A DNA stretch of 64,000 nt from Melioribacter roseus (lineage in GTDB: Bacteria; Bacteroidota; Ignavibacteria; Ignavibacteriales; Melioribacteraceae): contig DYHH01000022.1 of NCBI GenBank assembly GCA_020724265.1, forward strand, positions 1 through 64,000. Direction: 5' to 3'. The first letter of the stretch is position 1, and each line of letters opens with the position of its first letter. Below, one piece after another: positions 25,718 through 35,266 of the stretch. The notes below the pieces were generated by a model. That model made no database searches. It had not been told where the DNA came from and worked only from the letters and a program-made list of their open reading frames with translations. The position numbers and the translations under genes are program-made.

Positions 25718-26307
25718 AAAATTTAATCATATATATAACATCTTTCCTATTTGCATTCTTTGTGGTAACTCTTGGTATTATCTACCTTAACGCAAATTAC
25801 CAAAATATTTTTGAGTTTGATTTCACAAAAATTGAAATTGAGCAAGATTCGCTTCAATTAGAAAAAAACGAATACGCATTGGATTTCCAAACAATTAAAG
25901 ATTATTTCAATAATGAATTTCGAAAAAATATACTTGATTCCCTTAAGGCAAATACAATTGTAAAATATGATACTGTATATCAAGAGATACTTAAAGATAA
26001 TGCATTACTCGACAGTATTAATATTCTCCAAAGTGAACTAACCAGGTTAAGAACGGAAGTTGCAAATTCAACTGCTCAAGCGGATAAAATCGAAGTGGAA
26101 TCCGGACAAATTAGTGAAGAGTGGATTAAACAAACGGCAAAGTTGTTTGAATCAATGGACCCAAAGAATGCTGCTAAAGTAATTAAAAATTATTCCGATA
26201 ATGAAGCAAGAGAGTTGATATACTCTATGAAAAAGAATAAAGCAGCGGAAATATTAACTCATTTAGATCCCAATTTTGTTAACAGAATAACTAAATCACA
26301 AATATGA
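25714..26307 (+). CDS. Membrane protein with MgtE-N-like domain (MotE/FlbB type)
   Basis: The 197-residue protein starts at GTG. An N-terminal membrane anchor (residues 3-24) is followed by a coiled coil (~80-130) and a C-terminal MgtE-N-like region (LFESMDPKNAAKVIKNYSDN, KKNKAAEILTHLDPNF). Such proteins between fliJ and fliK are known in Bacillus (YlxF), spirochaetes (FlbB) and rhizobia (MotE), where they help assemble or stabilise the motor. It overlaps fliK by 4 bases. Confidence 0.8.
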   Translation: MKNLIIYITSFLFAFFVVTLGIIYLNANYQNIFEFDFTKIEIEQDSLQLEKNEYALDFQTIKDYFNNEFRKNILDSLKANTIVKYDTVYQEILKDNALLDSINILQSELTRLRTEVANSTAQADKIEVESGQISEEWIKQTAKLFESMDPKNAAKVIKNYSDNEARELIYSMKKNKAAEILTHLDPNFVNRITKSQI

Positions 26308-28883
26308 TCTTTAATCCATTATTTATTGATACGGAAGCAAAACAAATCCATCATATTGGTTTTGGCAACTCAAGTAATTCTTATCTCTTTCGTGATATAA
26401 TTAAAGTAGCTAAGAATAATCAACTTGCACGATCATTTAATTCAAATGAAATACTAGACGCAATTTTGAAGGATGTTGAAACACTTTCTAAAGCGAATTA
26501 TTCGGCAAACACAACAGCAGATCAACAACTATATCTAATTTTATCCGAGTTAAATGTTTCAAACACATTCTCACAACTTTCAGGAATGGATTTGACAAAC
26601 AATGTTTTTGATGAATCATCGTTTGTAATAGCAACATCCGAAGAAGTTGTTGAAATTATAGGGAACGCACTGAATAATTTGCTAAAAGAATTTAATTTAA
26701 CGATTGAACAACCCGTAAATAATAATAACGAAACTAGTAATATAGGTAACTCCGATACTACCGAGTTATTATCTTTCATAAAAAATCAATTAGAAAATAA
26801 TCAATCGGTTACAATACAAATTCATCAAGATTCCCCCGGAAATTATTACTCTCTGACATTCAGTAATATGAAACAAGAGAATAATGAAATTCCAATTTCG
26901 AATGAGGATGAATCAATTTATGTTATCTCGCTGAAAAGAACGGACGGTGCCAACGGCTCACATCAACCCAATAAAATTTCTCAAAATATTGAAAACAGAA
27001 TCAACAACTCTACGGTTGATTCGAAAGAAACAACTTCATCAGGCTATAACCAAACAAAAAATAGTCAAAATGTTCATGTAAATGATAGTACAACCCTTTC
27101 AAAAGAATCTCATGGGGATCAATTAAAAGCTACCCCAAATAATGAGACTAATAATGCAGATAAAATATTAGATACGCATAATAAAGATAACTCTTCCACC
27201 CAGGTAAATACATCCAATAATTCTGTTCAGCATGAATCTCCTTTTAGAGTAATTAATTTTTCAAAACATTTTTACGAGCGTGGTTCAATACCCTTAGAAG
27301 GTGATCCCTCAAAGAAAAATGATTTGCAAAATCCTAGTTCATTATTGAATAAAACCATGCATGAGATAAACAATGAAAAAGATTCTGTCAATAACTCAGT
27401 TCATACGAAAGTAACTCAAGCCGAAAAATTAATACAGAATATTTCACAAAGAGAATCGATAGTACAAAATTCAATCAAGTATTCAATTGAAAAATCAAAT
27501 GATGTCTCGTCGGAGATGGGAAATAAATCAGAACCGCTTAATTCTGAATCCGACTTACCGTTATTATCGGTCAGAGAAAAAGCAGTACCAAAGTTTTCGC
27601 TAAATAATTCCCGGGAATCAGAGACTTCAATCGATACATCGGAGCAAGAAGAATATTTAACTAACAATAAAGAAAAAACCGAAAGCAATTCGCCAACACA
27701 TACAACAACTAACAATAATAATACTAAGGTTGAAGACAAAAATGTAAATGAAACTAAACAAGTTGAATATCTCAAAGGAATTGAAGATAAGAAAGAGGTT
27801 ATTCAAAACAATCCGGTAGTTCAAAATCGAGAACTAAATAGTAATGAGAACTCACCTATAATAATTCATATTAGTCAAAAACCAGGTAATAGTATCAATC
27901 ATGAAAGTAATCTTCAGCTCAACGATTTTGTAAACCAAGCACAAAGAATAACAAGCAGTAACACAGTAGAGAGTAGTATAGACATTTTTAATAATTATAA
28001 AATGCCCATTAGAATTATTGATATTGAACAAAAGACAAAAACTAATTTGGAATCTGCATCTCCTTCTTCCGAAAGGTTGACAAATAAACTTGAAAATCTT
28101 AATTCGGCTGTTAGAATAACTTATCACAAGCTTAATGTATCCGGTCAATTTGCAAATTCCGGACAAAATTCCTCTTCTGATTCTCAAACAAGTAGTGAAA
28201 GTAATGAGAACAATGAACAAAAAATTGTTCATGAAAGTGGAAACTTTGAAAAAGCAAATAAAAACTTAACTCAAGAAGTAAATAGAGAAATAGCAAAAAG
28301 CACCGAGGAAGCAGAAAAAACAAACAAGCAGTCAAATAAAGAATCCGATATCTCCAAATCAGAAAGAATTGAAAAAGCCGGGAATAATGCTTCGTATGTT
28401 TTAACAAAAGATATAAAAATCGAACAACCACAATCTCTGCAAGCTAATCAAGTAAAAGTAAGAACTAAAGAGTTTATTCAACCTGAACTTAATTCCAAAA
28501 TTGTTGAAGAGATCTCGGAATTAGTAATCTCCGAGAAGAAAGATAAGGCTGTAATTTATCTTGAGCCTGCTGATATGGGTAGAGTAAAAGTGGCACTTGA
28601 AATAATAGAAAACAAATTGACTGCCAGGCTTGAAGTAGACACTAACAGCGCAAAAGAAATGCTACACAATCAAGTTGAATATTTACGTGATAGTTTATCC
28701 AACAACGGAATTCAACTTAGCTCATTAAGTATTTCTTTATATAGTTCTGAACAGAAAAATTCGAAATCCCTCAGAGATAAACGGAAAGACTCTAGCATAA
28801 AGGACATTGACACAAAAGAAAATATACAAAAAGAAAAACAAGCAAAATCGTTGGGTTATAACACATACGAATTTATTGCTTAG
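26304..28883 (+). CDS. fliK: Hook-length control protein FliK
   Basis: The 859-residue protein is roughly twice the usual FliK length. The long middle (residues ~150-690) is low-complexity, rich in Asn, Ser, Glu and Lys, and probably disordered. The C-terminal Flg_hook domain is clear: VIYLEPADMGRVKVALEI, LHNQVEYLRDSLSNNGIQ. FliK measures hook length and switches export specificity through FlhB. A long FliK implies a long hook if the ruler model holds (inference). FlgD follows 9 bases later. Confidence 0.85.
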   Translation: MIFNPLFIDTEAKQIHHIGFGNSSNSYLFRDIIKVAKNNQLARSFNSNEILDAILKDVETLSKANYSANTTADQQLYLILSELNVSNTFSQLSGMDLTNNVFDESSFVIATSEEVVEIIGNALNNLLKEFNLTIEQPVNNNNETSNIGNSDTTELLSFIKNQLENNQSVTIQIHQDSPGNYYSLTFSNMKQENNEIPISNEDESIYVISLKRTDGANGSHQPNKISQNIENRINNSTVDSKETTSSGYNQTKNSQNVHVNDSTTLSKESHGDQLKATPNNETNNADKILDTHNKDNSSTQVNTSNNSVQHESPFRVINFSKHFYERGSIPLEGDPSKKNDLQNPSSLLNKTMHEINNEKDSVNNSVHTKVTQAEKLIQNISQRESIVQNSIKYSIEKSNDVSSEMGNKSEPLNSESDLPLLSVREKAVPKFSLNNSRESETSIDTSEQEEYLTNNKEKTESNSPTHTTTNNNNTKVEDKNVNETKQVEYLKGIEDKKEVIQNNPVVQNRELNSNENSPIIIHISQKPGNSINHESNLQLNDFVNQAQRITSSNTVESSIDIFNNYKMPIRIIDIEQKTKTNLESASPSSERLTNKLENLNSAVRITYHKLNVSGQFANSGQNSSSDSQTSSESNENNEQKIVHESGNFEKANKNLTQEVNREIAKSTEEAEKTNKQSNKESDISKSERIEKAGNNASYVLTKDIKIEQPQSLQANQVKVRTKEFIQPELNSKIVEEISELVISEKKDKAVIYLEPADMGRVKVALEIIENKLTARLEVDTNSAKEMLHNQVEYLRDSLSNNGIQLSSLSISLYSSEQKNSKSLRDKRKDSSIKDIDTKENIQKEKQAKSLGYNTYEFIA

Positions 28884-28892
28884 GAGAAGCTA

Positions 28893-29609
28893 ATGTTAAA
28901 TTCAATAAATACATCATGGAGTAACGGAACACCAAAGTACAATGATTCACATGGAATAATGGGAAAAGATGATTTTCTAAAATTGATGATAGAGCAATTA
29001 AAAAATCAAGATCCGTTAAACCCGATGGACAGCCACGAATTTGCAGCTCAACTTGCACAGTTTTCTTCCCTCGAACAATTATCTAATATCAATACTTCGT
29101 TAAGAGAAAGTATCGATTCAAATTATCTGTTAGCACAATCTGTTAATAATACATTAACTGCTACTCTAATCGGAAAAGATGTGAAGTTTGAAAGTAACGT
29201 TCTTCACAACCAAGGTGAAAATACTGCGCGTATTGGATATAACTTACCCGCAAATGCAAAAAAAGTTACAATTAATATTTACGATGAGTCCGGAAAACTT
29301 GTAAGAACTATTGATGGTAAAGGAATTACTAAAGGCGACCATAAACTTTCCTGGGATTTTACCGATAATGACGGTAGGAGATTAACAAACGGTAAATATA
29401 CATTTAAAGTAGAAGTTGAAAGCAACGGACAAGAACAATTGAATGCAAATGTTTTTCAATACGGTACAATTACAGGTGTTAAATTCACCGAAAGCGGCAC
29501 AAAAATTATGATTGACAATATTGAATATTATCTATCAGATATATTAGAAATACTTAATTCAACACAAACATCAAATACAGGAGCAGCAAAAGCAGATGGC
29601 ACAAATTAA
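28893..29609 (+). CDS. flgD: Hook cap protein FlgD
   Basis: The 238-residue protein has the FlgD N-terminal signature (GKDDFLKLMIEQLKNQDPLNP, EFAAQLAQFSSLEQL) and the C-terminal FlgD Ig-like/tudor part (VTINIYDESGKLVRTIDGKG, HKLSWDFTDNDGRRLTNG). It caps the growing hook. The end overlaps the next gene by 14 bases. Confidence 0.94.
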   Translation: MLNSINTSWSNGTPKYNDSHGIMGKDDFLKLMIEQLKNQDPLNPMDSHEFAAQLAQFSSLEQLSNINTSLRESIDSNYLLAQSVNNTLTATLIGKDVKFESNVLHNQGENTARIGYNLPANAKKVTINIYDESGKLVRTIDGKGITKGDHKLSWDFTDNDGRRLTNGKYTFKVEVESNGQEQLNANVFQYGTITGVKFTESGTKIMIDNIEYYLSDILEILNSTQTSNTGAAKADGTN

Positions 29610-29970
29610 TGGTGTAAGTGTTCCGTTTGTTCCTATAGTTGATAACAACAACTATAATGGTTTCAATAACTCGAAGGAGATTGATTCTAAATTTAACGAC
29701 ATTCTCAACAACGAGTTATCTAAACTAAAATTCTCAAGCCATGCTTCAAAAAGGCTGGAAGACAGAAACATTGTTTTGAGTAGTGAAGAGGTGGGGAAAA
29801 TCAATGAAGCAGTGCAAAAAGCCGAAACAAAAGGTGCGGTAGATTCTTTAGTAATGGTTAACGGCAATGCATTTATAGTTAATATCCCCAACAAAACAGT
29901 GATAACAGCTATGCCGATCGAAAATAACGACAGTGTATTCACAAATATTGATAGTGTAGTTTTTGCTTAA
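29596..29970 (+). CDS. Flagellar operon protein of the TIGR02530/PF12611 type
   Basis: The 124-residue protein contains SSHASKRLEDRNIVLSSEEV and DSLVMVNGNAFIVNI, matching a small family found between flgD and flgE in Bacillus and related flagellar operons. Its biochemical role is unknown. It overlaps flgD by 14 bases and is followed by two hairpins before flgE. Confidence 0.8.
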   Translation: MAQINGVSVPFVPIVDNNNYNGFNNSKEIDSKFNDILNNELSKLKFSSHASKRLEDRNIVLSSEEVGKINEAVQKAETKGAVDSLVMVNGNAFIVNIPNKTVITAMPIENNDSVFTNIDSVVFA

Positions 29971-29994
29971 AAAATATTTAATAACAAATAACAA

Positions 29995-30047
29995 AGAGCG
30001 GGACCTAATAAGGACGCTCTAACTCAGCCGACTGACTGAAGCTGAGT
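29995..30047 (+). promoter_or_regulatory. Tandem leader hairpins before flgE with GGA motifs
   Basis: Hairpin 1: AGAGCG (29995-30000) pairs with CGCTCT (30015-30020). Its loop holds two GGA motifs, including AAGGACGC at 30010-30017, the same octamer as in the flagellin 2 leader hairpin. Hairpin 2: ACTCAGC (30022-30028) pairs with GCTGAGT (30041-30047). A very strong ribosome site (TTAGGAGG) follows. The block may bind CsrA, or be an RNA-processing or attenuating element that sets FlgE level within the long operon. Confidence 0.55.
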
Positions 30048-30069
30048 AATAAAACCTTAGGAGGTTAAA

Positions 30070-31776
30070 ATGGCACTTCTTAATTCTCTTTTCGCAGGTG
30101 TTTCAGGTTTACGAAATCACCAATCAATGATGGATGTTATTGGTAATAACATCGCTAACGTAAATACAATTGGTTTTAAAGGTTCAAGAGTAACATTCAG
30201 CGATACCTTTAACCAATTTGTAAAAGCCGGTACTAACCCTACAGAAACTACCGGCGGTACTAACACTTTCCAAATTGGTCTTGGTATGAAGATTAATTCT
30301 ATTGACCGAAATTGGAATCAAGGTACATTTGAAAGAACAGGTATTACTACAGACCTTGCACTTCAAGGTCCCGGTATGTTCGTGTTAGATAGTAACGGCG
30401 AGCAATTTTATTCGAGAGCAGGTGCATTTATTTTTGACGGTTACGGAAAATTAGTTAACCCGCAAAATGGTGCAGTTGTTCAAGGCAAAATAGCTAACGA
30501 CGATGGCGTAATTCCTCCCGGTAACAATCTTGAAGATATCATAATTGATACTAATCTTAAGCTTCCTGCCGTTGCAACAAGTTCAATAAGCTGGGGCGGT
30601 AACTTAAAGAGTAATTCCGACGTAACACGCACCGAGAGTGTTGTATTAAGAGGCAATTTACAAAATGACGGTACACTTGACGGTTCAACAACAAAAGTTT
30701 CGACAACCATATACGATACTTTTGGTGAAAAATATACACTGGAAGTAACTTATACTGAAACTACAAATGCAAATGAATATGATATGACATGGGAAGTTCT
30801 TGATGAGTCAGGAACATCTGTTGGTACTTCTGCAGCAGCCATTACAGTTAATTTCGCAGATGATGGTTCAGGAAACTTTGTAATGACCGATGCCTCTAAA
30901 GAGTTATTTGATCCTAATGCAACCGGTTACAATGTAAATACTGCGGTAGTATTTAATGGTGTTGGTTCTAGTTCCGGCGACATCCTATTCCAAATAGATG
31001 CCTCAACAATGGCTAACAACACTACAACTCAAACACTAAGTATTTCGGCAGATGGTAACAGAACCCCGAATATCGTTTCAGGATCGGTTACTGTGTTTGA
31101 TTCTCTCGGAAATTCTCATCAATTAACATTGAAGTTCACAAAAATAGATACTAATCAATGGACATGGACAGTATCGGTTCCCGGGACAAGCACTGTTTCC
31201 GGGCAAGGTACCTTAACAAGCGGAACAATTGCCTTTAATGCTGATGGTACATTAGACCCGGCAAATATTTCGCCAAACAATCCTCAATTTAATTTCCAAC
31301 CTGCCGGTGGTGCTAACCCTGTTGTTATCGATCTTAATTTTGGAAGCGGTTTCAGTGGTGTTACTCAGACTTCATCAAGCTCTGTTGTTTCTGCTTTAAG
31401 TCAAGATGGGTCTGCAGCTGCCTCGCTTTCAAATCTTAATATAGATCAATACGGAAATATAGTTGGTATTTTCTCGAACGGAAATTCACGTACGCTTGCT
31501 CAACTAATGGTAGCAACATTCACAAACCTAAACGGATTAATCAGTGTTGGCGATAATATGTACTCAGCTTATGCGAACTCAGGTGAACCAAGAATCGGAA
31601 GTCTTGGTGAAGAAACAGGTACAACAGTTCAATCCGGTGCTTTAGAACAATCCAATGTTGATTTATCGGAAGAATTTACTAAAATGATTGTATCTCAGAG
31701 AGGATTTCAGGCAAATGCAAGAGTAATATCAACAGCCGATAATTTACTTCAAGAGATAACTAATCTTATTAGATAG
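30070..31776 (+). CDS. flgE: Hook protein FlgE (enlarged)
   Basis: The 568-residue hook subunit has the N-terminal rod/hook signature (SGLRNHQSMMDVIGNNIANVNTIGFKGSR) and C-terminal ALEQSNVDLSEEFTKMIVSQRGFQANARV. The middle contains two FlgE-D2-like beta modules: TTIYDTFGEKYTLEVTYT near residue 215 and SVTVFDSLGNSHQLTLKFT near 340. It is larger than the ~400-residue enteric FlgE. Strong ribosome site AGGAGG and a strong terminator after it. Last gene of the flgB unit. Confidence 0.95.
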   Translation: MALLNSLFAGVSGLRNHQSMMDVIGNNIANVNTIGFKGSRVTFSDTFNQFVKAGTNPTETTGGTNTFQIGLGMKINSIDRNWNQGTFERTGITTDLALQGPGMFVLDSNGEQFYSRAGAFIFDGYGKLVNPQNGAVVQGKIANDDGVIPPGNNLEDIIIDTNLKLPAVATSSISWGGNLKSNSDVTRTESVVLRGNLQNDGTLDGSTTKVSTTIYDTFGEKYTLEVTYTETTNANEYDMTWEVLDESGTSVGTSAAAITVNFADDGSGNFVMTDASKELFDPNATGYNVNTAVVFNGVGSSSGDILFQIDASTMANNTTTQTLSISADGNRTPNIVSGSVTVFDSLGNSHQLTLKFTKIDTNQWTWTVSVPGTSTVSGQGTLTSGTIAFNADGTLDPANISPNNPQFNFQPAGGANPVVIDLNFGSGFSGVTQTSSSSVVSALSQDGSAAASLSNLNIDQYGNIVGIFSNGNSRTLAQLMVATFTNLNGLISVGDNMYSAYANSGEPRIGSLGEETGTTVQSGALEQSNVDLSEEFTKMIVSQRGFQANARVISTADNLLQEITNLIR

Positions 31777-31803
31777 TATAACTTCATACTAATAAAATAA
31801 CTG

Positions 31804-31836
31804 AGGAGAGGTGAGTATTCATCTCTCCTTTTTTTT
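31804..31836 (+). terminator. Strong rho-independent terminator after flgE
   Basis: AGGAGAGGTGA (31804-31814) pairs with TCATCTCTCCT (31819-31829) with one wobble and a 4-base loop, followed by a run of T to 31836. It is the clearest intrinsic terminator in the window and closes the flgB-flgE unit. The remaining bases up to 31920 show no gene. Confidence 0.92.
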
Positions 31837-31920
31837 GTGCCGTTTTTAATCATTTGGTTATTAATAGCCACAAATATTTGATTTCCTTTCGTTAAACCTC
31901 ATTTTCAACCTATTTTAGCA

Positions 31921-31936
31921 TGGCACAACACTTGAA
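31921..31936 (+). promoter_or_regulatory. Sigma-54 promoter of the fliL operon
   Basis: TGGCACAACACTTGAA carries a perfect TGGCAC -24 box and a TTG -12 box at correct spacing. Predicted transcription start is near 31947, only about four bases before the annotated fliL ATG. Confidence 0.8.
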
Positions 31937-31950
31937 AATATATAACTACT

Positions 31951-32520
31951 ATGGAGACAAAAGAAAACAAACTAAACGAAGAACAGGAAGAAGTGAATTC
32001 TCTTCCTGAAGAAAAACCCAAATCAAAATTTAACCCTAAAGTGCTGATTTTCGGTTTACCCATTTTTGTTGTGCAGTTAATTGCAGTTTATTTTATTACT
32101 GCCAATATACTGCTGAAAAAAATGGACGGAAGAACTATTGAAGCAAAAAATTCTACGGTTGTAGAAGAAATCAAAGAAGAAGAAAAATTAGCGATTGATA
32201 CGGCTAACCAGAATTTGGGTGAACACATATTTCAAATTGAGGATATAATTGTTAATCCTGCAAATACTCAAGGTCAACAACTTTTACTCTCTTCGGTAGC
32301 ATTTGACGTACCGGAAGCAATTATTGCAAAAGACTTAGAGAAAAAACAGATTCTTGTAAAGGATATGATAATATCTGTTTTATCAAGTAAAACAATTCAT
32401 CAGCTCAGCAGTAATGATTATCGTGACACTCTTAGAGTAGAAATTTCAAATAGAGTTCAGAATAAATTTCCGAACGTAAAAATCAATAAAGTCTATTTCA
32501 GTAAATATATAATCAACTAA
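31951..32520 (+). CDS. fliL: Flagellar basal-body protein FliL
   Basis: The 189-residue protein has a charged cytoplasmic N-terminus, one transmembrane helix (residues ~31-53, VLIFGLPIFVVQLIAVYFI) and a periplasmic FliL domain (IEDIIVNPANTQGQQLLLSS, KDMIISVLSSKTIHQLSS). FliL forms rings around stators and supports torque. No ribosome site precedes the ATG at 31951; a GTG at 31993 behind AGGA is an alternative start that would shorten the N-terminus by 14 residues. Confidence 0.9.
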   Translation: METKENKLNEEQEEVNSLPEEKPKSKFNPKVLIFGLPIFVVQLIAVYFITANILLKKMDGRTIEAKNSTVVEEIKEEEKLAIDTANQNLGEHIFQIEDIIVNPANTQGQQLLLSSVAFDVPEAIIAKDLEKKQILVKDMIISVLSSKTIHQLSSNDYRDTLRVEISNRVQNKFPNVKINKVYFSKYIIN

Positions 32521-32527
32521 AAAAATT

Positions 32528-33496
32528 ATGGCTGAAGTTCTAAATCAACAAGAAATAGATAATCTGTTAAACAACGTTAAAAGCGGAACAGAAGAAAAAC
32601 CGGAAGTAACCGGTCAAAAAGAAGCTATTCCGTTCGACTTTCGTTTACCTAACAGAATATCAAAAAATCAACTTCGAACAATAATGAACATACATGAAAA
32701 CTTTGCCGAAAGTTTTAGTTCATTCCTTGTTTCGAAATTACAAACTCTTGTAACTGCAACTGTAGCTTCTGTCGACCAATTGTATTATTCCGAATATGTA
32801 CTCTCTGTTTCTAATCCCTCTTGCTTATTTACCGTTGGTATAAAAAATACCGATATAAAAGGAATATTGGAATTCAGTCCCGAGCTTGCTCTTGCTTTAG
32901 TAGATAGATTATTAGGCGGTAACGGAGAAGGAAAGAAAGAAGCAAAAGTAATAACACCAATCGAACAGAAGGTTTTAAATGTTGTTGTTGAAAGTATCAT
33001 GGTAAATCTTAAGAAATCGTGGAGTGTTGTTGACAAATTGGAATTTGAAGTAGATAGATTTGAGCCGGATATTGACTTTGCACAAATAACTTCGCCAAAT
33101 GAATCTGTTTTACTTATTTCATTCGAAATAATGATTAGTGAAGAAACACATTTAATGAATTTATGCTTAGCAACTTTTTCTTTCGATGCTATACTTGCTA
33201 AACTCTCTTCACAAAAATTTTCCTCTATTCGACCAACTGATTATCAAGGGTCTACATCCAGAGAAGTTTTAGCAAGAAATTTATTATATGCCGAACTACC
33301 GTTGAAAATTGAATTCGGTAAATCAACAATTTCTGTTTCAGAGTTTTTAAGTCTTGAGGTTGGAGATATCATTACCCTTAACAAAAAATTGAACGATCAA
33401 TGCGAAATTAAAATGGAAGATAAATTGATCTGTTACGGGAGACCGGGAATTGTAAATAAAAGAAAAGCCATAAAAGTCACAAAAAAATTAATATAA
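32528..33496 (+). CDS. fliM: Switch protein FliM
   Basis: The 322-residue C-ring protein has the N-terminal CheY-binding motif [41 protein letters not shown], a CheC-like middle ([14 protein letters not shown]) and a C-terminal SpoA domain ([19 protein letters not shown]). It links CheY-P to rotation switching. Confidence 0.96.
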   Translation: MAEVLNQQEIDNLLNNVKSGTEEKPEVTGQKEAIPFDFRLPNRISKNQLRTIMNIHENFAESFSSFLVSKLQTLVTATVASVDQLYYSEYVLSVSNPSCLFTVGIKNTDIKGILEFSPELALALVDRLLGGNGEGKKEAKVITPIEQKVLNVVVESIMVNLKKSWSVVDKLEFEVDRFEPDIDFAQITSPNESVLLISFEIMISEETHLMNLCLATFSFDAILAKLSSQKFSSIRPTDYQGSTSREVLARNLLYAELPLKIEFGKSTISVSEFLSLEVGDIITLNKKLNDQCEIKMEDKLICYGRPGIVNKRKAIKVTKKLI

Positions 33497-33515
33497 AATA
33501 AACACCGGTAAAAAA

Positions 33516-33905
33516 ATGGAAGATAAAAATCTAAAAAACAGTAATCCGTCTGAAAACGCCGGAGGTTCAAAAGACGATATAAAAGTAGATTCACAAGTTG
33601 CCGAATTTGATGAATTTGATGAATCTACAAAAAAGAACTTCGGTGAAAATAAACTGGACTTTTTACAGGACCTTCAACTCAATGTATTTATAGAATTGGG
33701 ACGAACCAAAATGCAAATTAAGGATATTCTTGAACTTGAACGAGGCTATGTTATAGAGCTTGATAAAATGGCAAGTGAGCCGGTTGATATCTACGTTAAT
33801 AACAAAAAAATTGCCGAAGGTGAAGTTGTTGTTATCGATAAGCATTTTGGAATTAGGATAACAAACTTAAGTCAACCTGCCGATAGGTTGAAAGGATTAT
33901 ATTAA
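33516..33905 (+). CDS. fliN: Switch protein FliN
   Basis: The 129-residue protein has a disordered acidic N-terminus (~50 residues) and a C-terminal SpoA domain ([40 protein letters not shown]). It forms the lower C ring with FliM and supports export. Confidence 0.94.
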   Translation: MEDKNLKNSNPSENAGGSKDDIKVDSQVAEFDEFDESTKKNFGENKLDFLQDLQLNVFIELGRTKMQIKDILELERGYVIELDKMASEPVDIYVNNKKIAEGEVVVIDKHFGIRITNLSQPADRLKGLY

Positions 33906-33906
33906 G

Positions 33907-34248
33907 ATGGGTCTTGGTGATATATTCAACATGTTATTTCCGTTACTCTTAATAACTATCCTTCTTGGAGTAGTTTGGTATTTTGTAAGTAAGAAAAAAT
34001 TTATACACAACTTCTCTAAGTATAATTCTCTTCCGATAGATATAGTCAGTGTAAAATCCATAATGCCTAAAAAGTACATAGCCGCGGTAAGAATTGAAGA
34101 TAAACTTTTAATACTTGGAATCTCGGATAGTTCAATTAATCTTCTGCAAGAAAAAGAATTCGATTCGTCGTATTTGAACAGTGGAAATGACGACAAAATG
34201 CGCTCCAAGTTCCATGAAATATTAAAAAACAGTTGGCCGAGCAGATGA
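33907..34248 (+). CDS. fliO: Export apparatus assembly protein FliO
   Basis: The 113-residue protein has one N-terminal transmembrane helix (LLLITILLGVVWYFV) and a small cytoplasmic FliO-like domain (VSVKSIMPKKYIAAVRIEDKLLILGIS). It begins one base after fliN and overlaps fliP. FliO assists FliP ring assembly. Confidence 0.85.
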   Translation: MGLGDIFNMLFPLLLITILLGVVWYFVSKKKFIHNFSKYNSLPIDIVSVKSIMPKKYIAAVRIEDKLLILGISDSSINLLQEKEFDSSYLNSGNDDKMRSKFHEILKNSWPSR

Positions 34249-35003
34249 ACAAAAAGAGTTTGATAATAATACTTATTCTATTTGTAATCTCTTTTTCGGA
34301 GATATCTGCACAGAGTACAACTATTCCTTTCCCCAAGATAGGAATTGATGTCGGTCAAGCACAGAGCGGTGAAGACATATCTGTAACGCTACAGATACTA
34401 CTTTTGCTAACCGTTTTATCTCTCGCTCCATCAATCATGATAATGACCACTTCTTATTTAAGGATTATTGTAGTTTTTCATTTTTTGAAGAATGCCTTGG
34501 GAACACAACAAATGCCTCCGGGTCAGCTTCTTGCCGGTATAGCTTTATTCATTACCTTTTTTATAATGGCACCAACCTGGTCAAAAGTTAATGAAGCTGC
34601 TCTTACACCATTAATGGATGGCGAAATTACAGTTGAAGAAGCTTACGACAAAGGAATTGAACCTATAAGAGAATTCATGTTTACCCAAGTACGAAACGAA
34701 GATTTAGAACTGTTTGTTAGTATGGCTAATATAGAAAGACCTGAAGAGCGAAACGATCTTCCAACTTATATCTTAGTACCAGCCTATGCTTTAAGCGAAC
34801 TAAGAGCCGGATTTATTATCGGGTTTTTTCTGTTCATCCCTTTTATAATGATTGATTTAATTATAGGAAGTATTCTTCTATCAATGGGTATGATGATGAT
34901 ACCGCCTATGATGATATCATTACCGTTTAAAATATTACTTTTCATTTTAGTTGATGGTTGGAATTTGATAGTAAGTTCGGTAGTACAAGGAATATTGCGA
35001 TGA
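34245..35003 (+). CDS. fliP: Export gate protein FliP
   Basis: The 252-residue protein has a cleavable N-terminal signal (KKSLIIILILFVISFSEISAQ) and four membrane helices with family motifs (SYLRIIVVFHFLKNALGTQQMPPGQ, FIIGFFLFIPFIMIDLIIGSIL). ATG 34245 overlaps the fliO stop (ATGA); a TTG at 34233 is less likely. It forms the core of the export gate. Confidence 0.96.
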   Translation: MNKKSLIIILILFVISFSEISAQSTTIPFPKIGIDVGQAQSGEDISVTLQILLLLTVLSLAPSIMIMTTSYLRIIVVFHFLKNALGTQQMPPGQLLAGIALFITFFIMAPTWSKVNEAALTPLMDGEITVEEAYDKGIEPIREFMFTQVRNEDLELFVSMANIERPEERNDLPTYILVPAYALSELRAGFIIGFFLFIPFIMIDLIIGSILLSMGMMMIPPMMISLPFKILLFILVDGWNLIVSSVVQGILR

Positions 35004-35266
35004 CGGAAGAATTAGTTATAGAAATTTTAACTGAAGTTTTTTATACGGTTTTTATAATTCTACTGCCTATTCTCGGAGTTTCGTTAGTCGTTGGTATTGC
35101 AATTTCAATATTCCAGGCTGTTACATCTATTCAGGAAATGACTCTAACATTTGTACCGAAGATATTATTTACTGCAGTTGTTATTGTATTTTTAATACCA
35201 TGGATACTCGATAAGCTGGTTGGTATAACAATGAAAATAATTAACATAATTATTACAGTAGTCTGA
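35000..35266 (+). CDS. fliQ: Export gate protein FliQ
   Basis: The 88-residue protein has two transmembrane helices (TVFIILLPILGVSLVVGI and ILFTAVVIVFLIPWI) and FQAVTSIQEMTLTFVPK. ATG 35000 overlaps the fliP stop by four bases; longer upstream readings lie inside fliP. Confidence 0.95.
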   Translation: MTEELVIEILTEVFYTVFIILLPILGVSLVVGIAISIFQAVTSIQEMTLTFVPKILFTAVVIVFLIPWILDKLVGITMKIINIIITVV

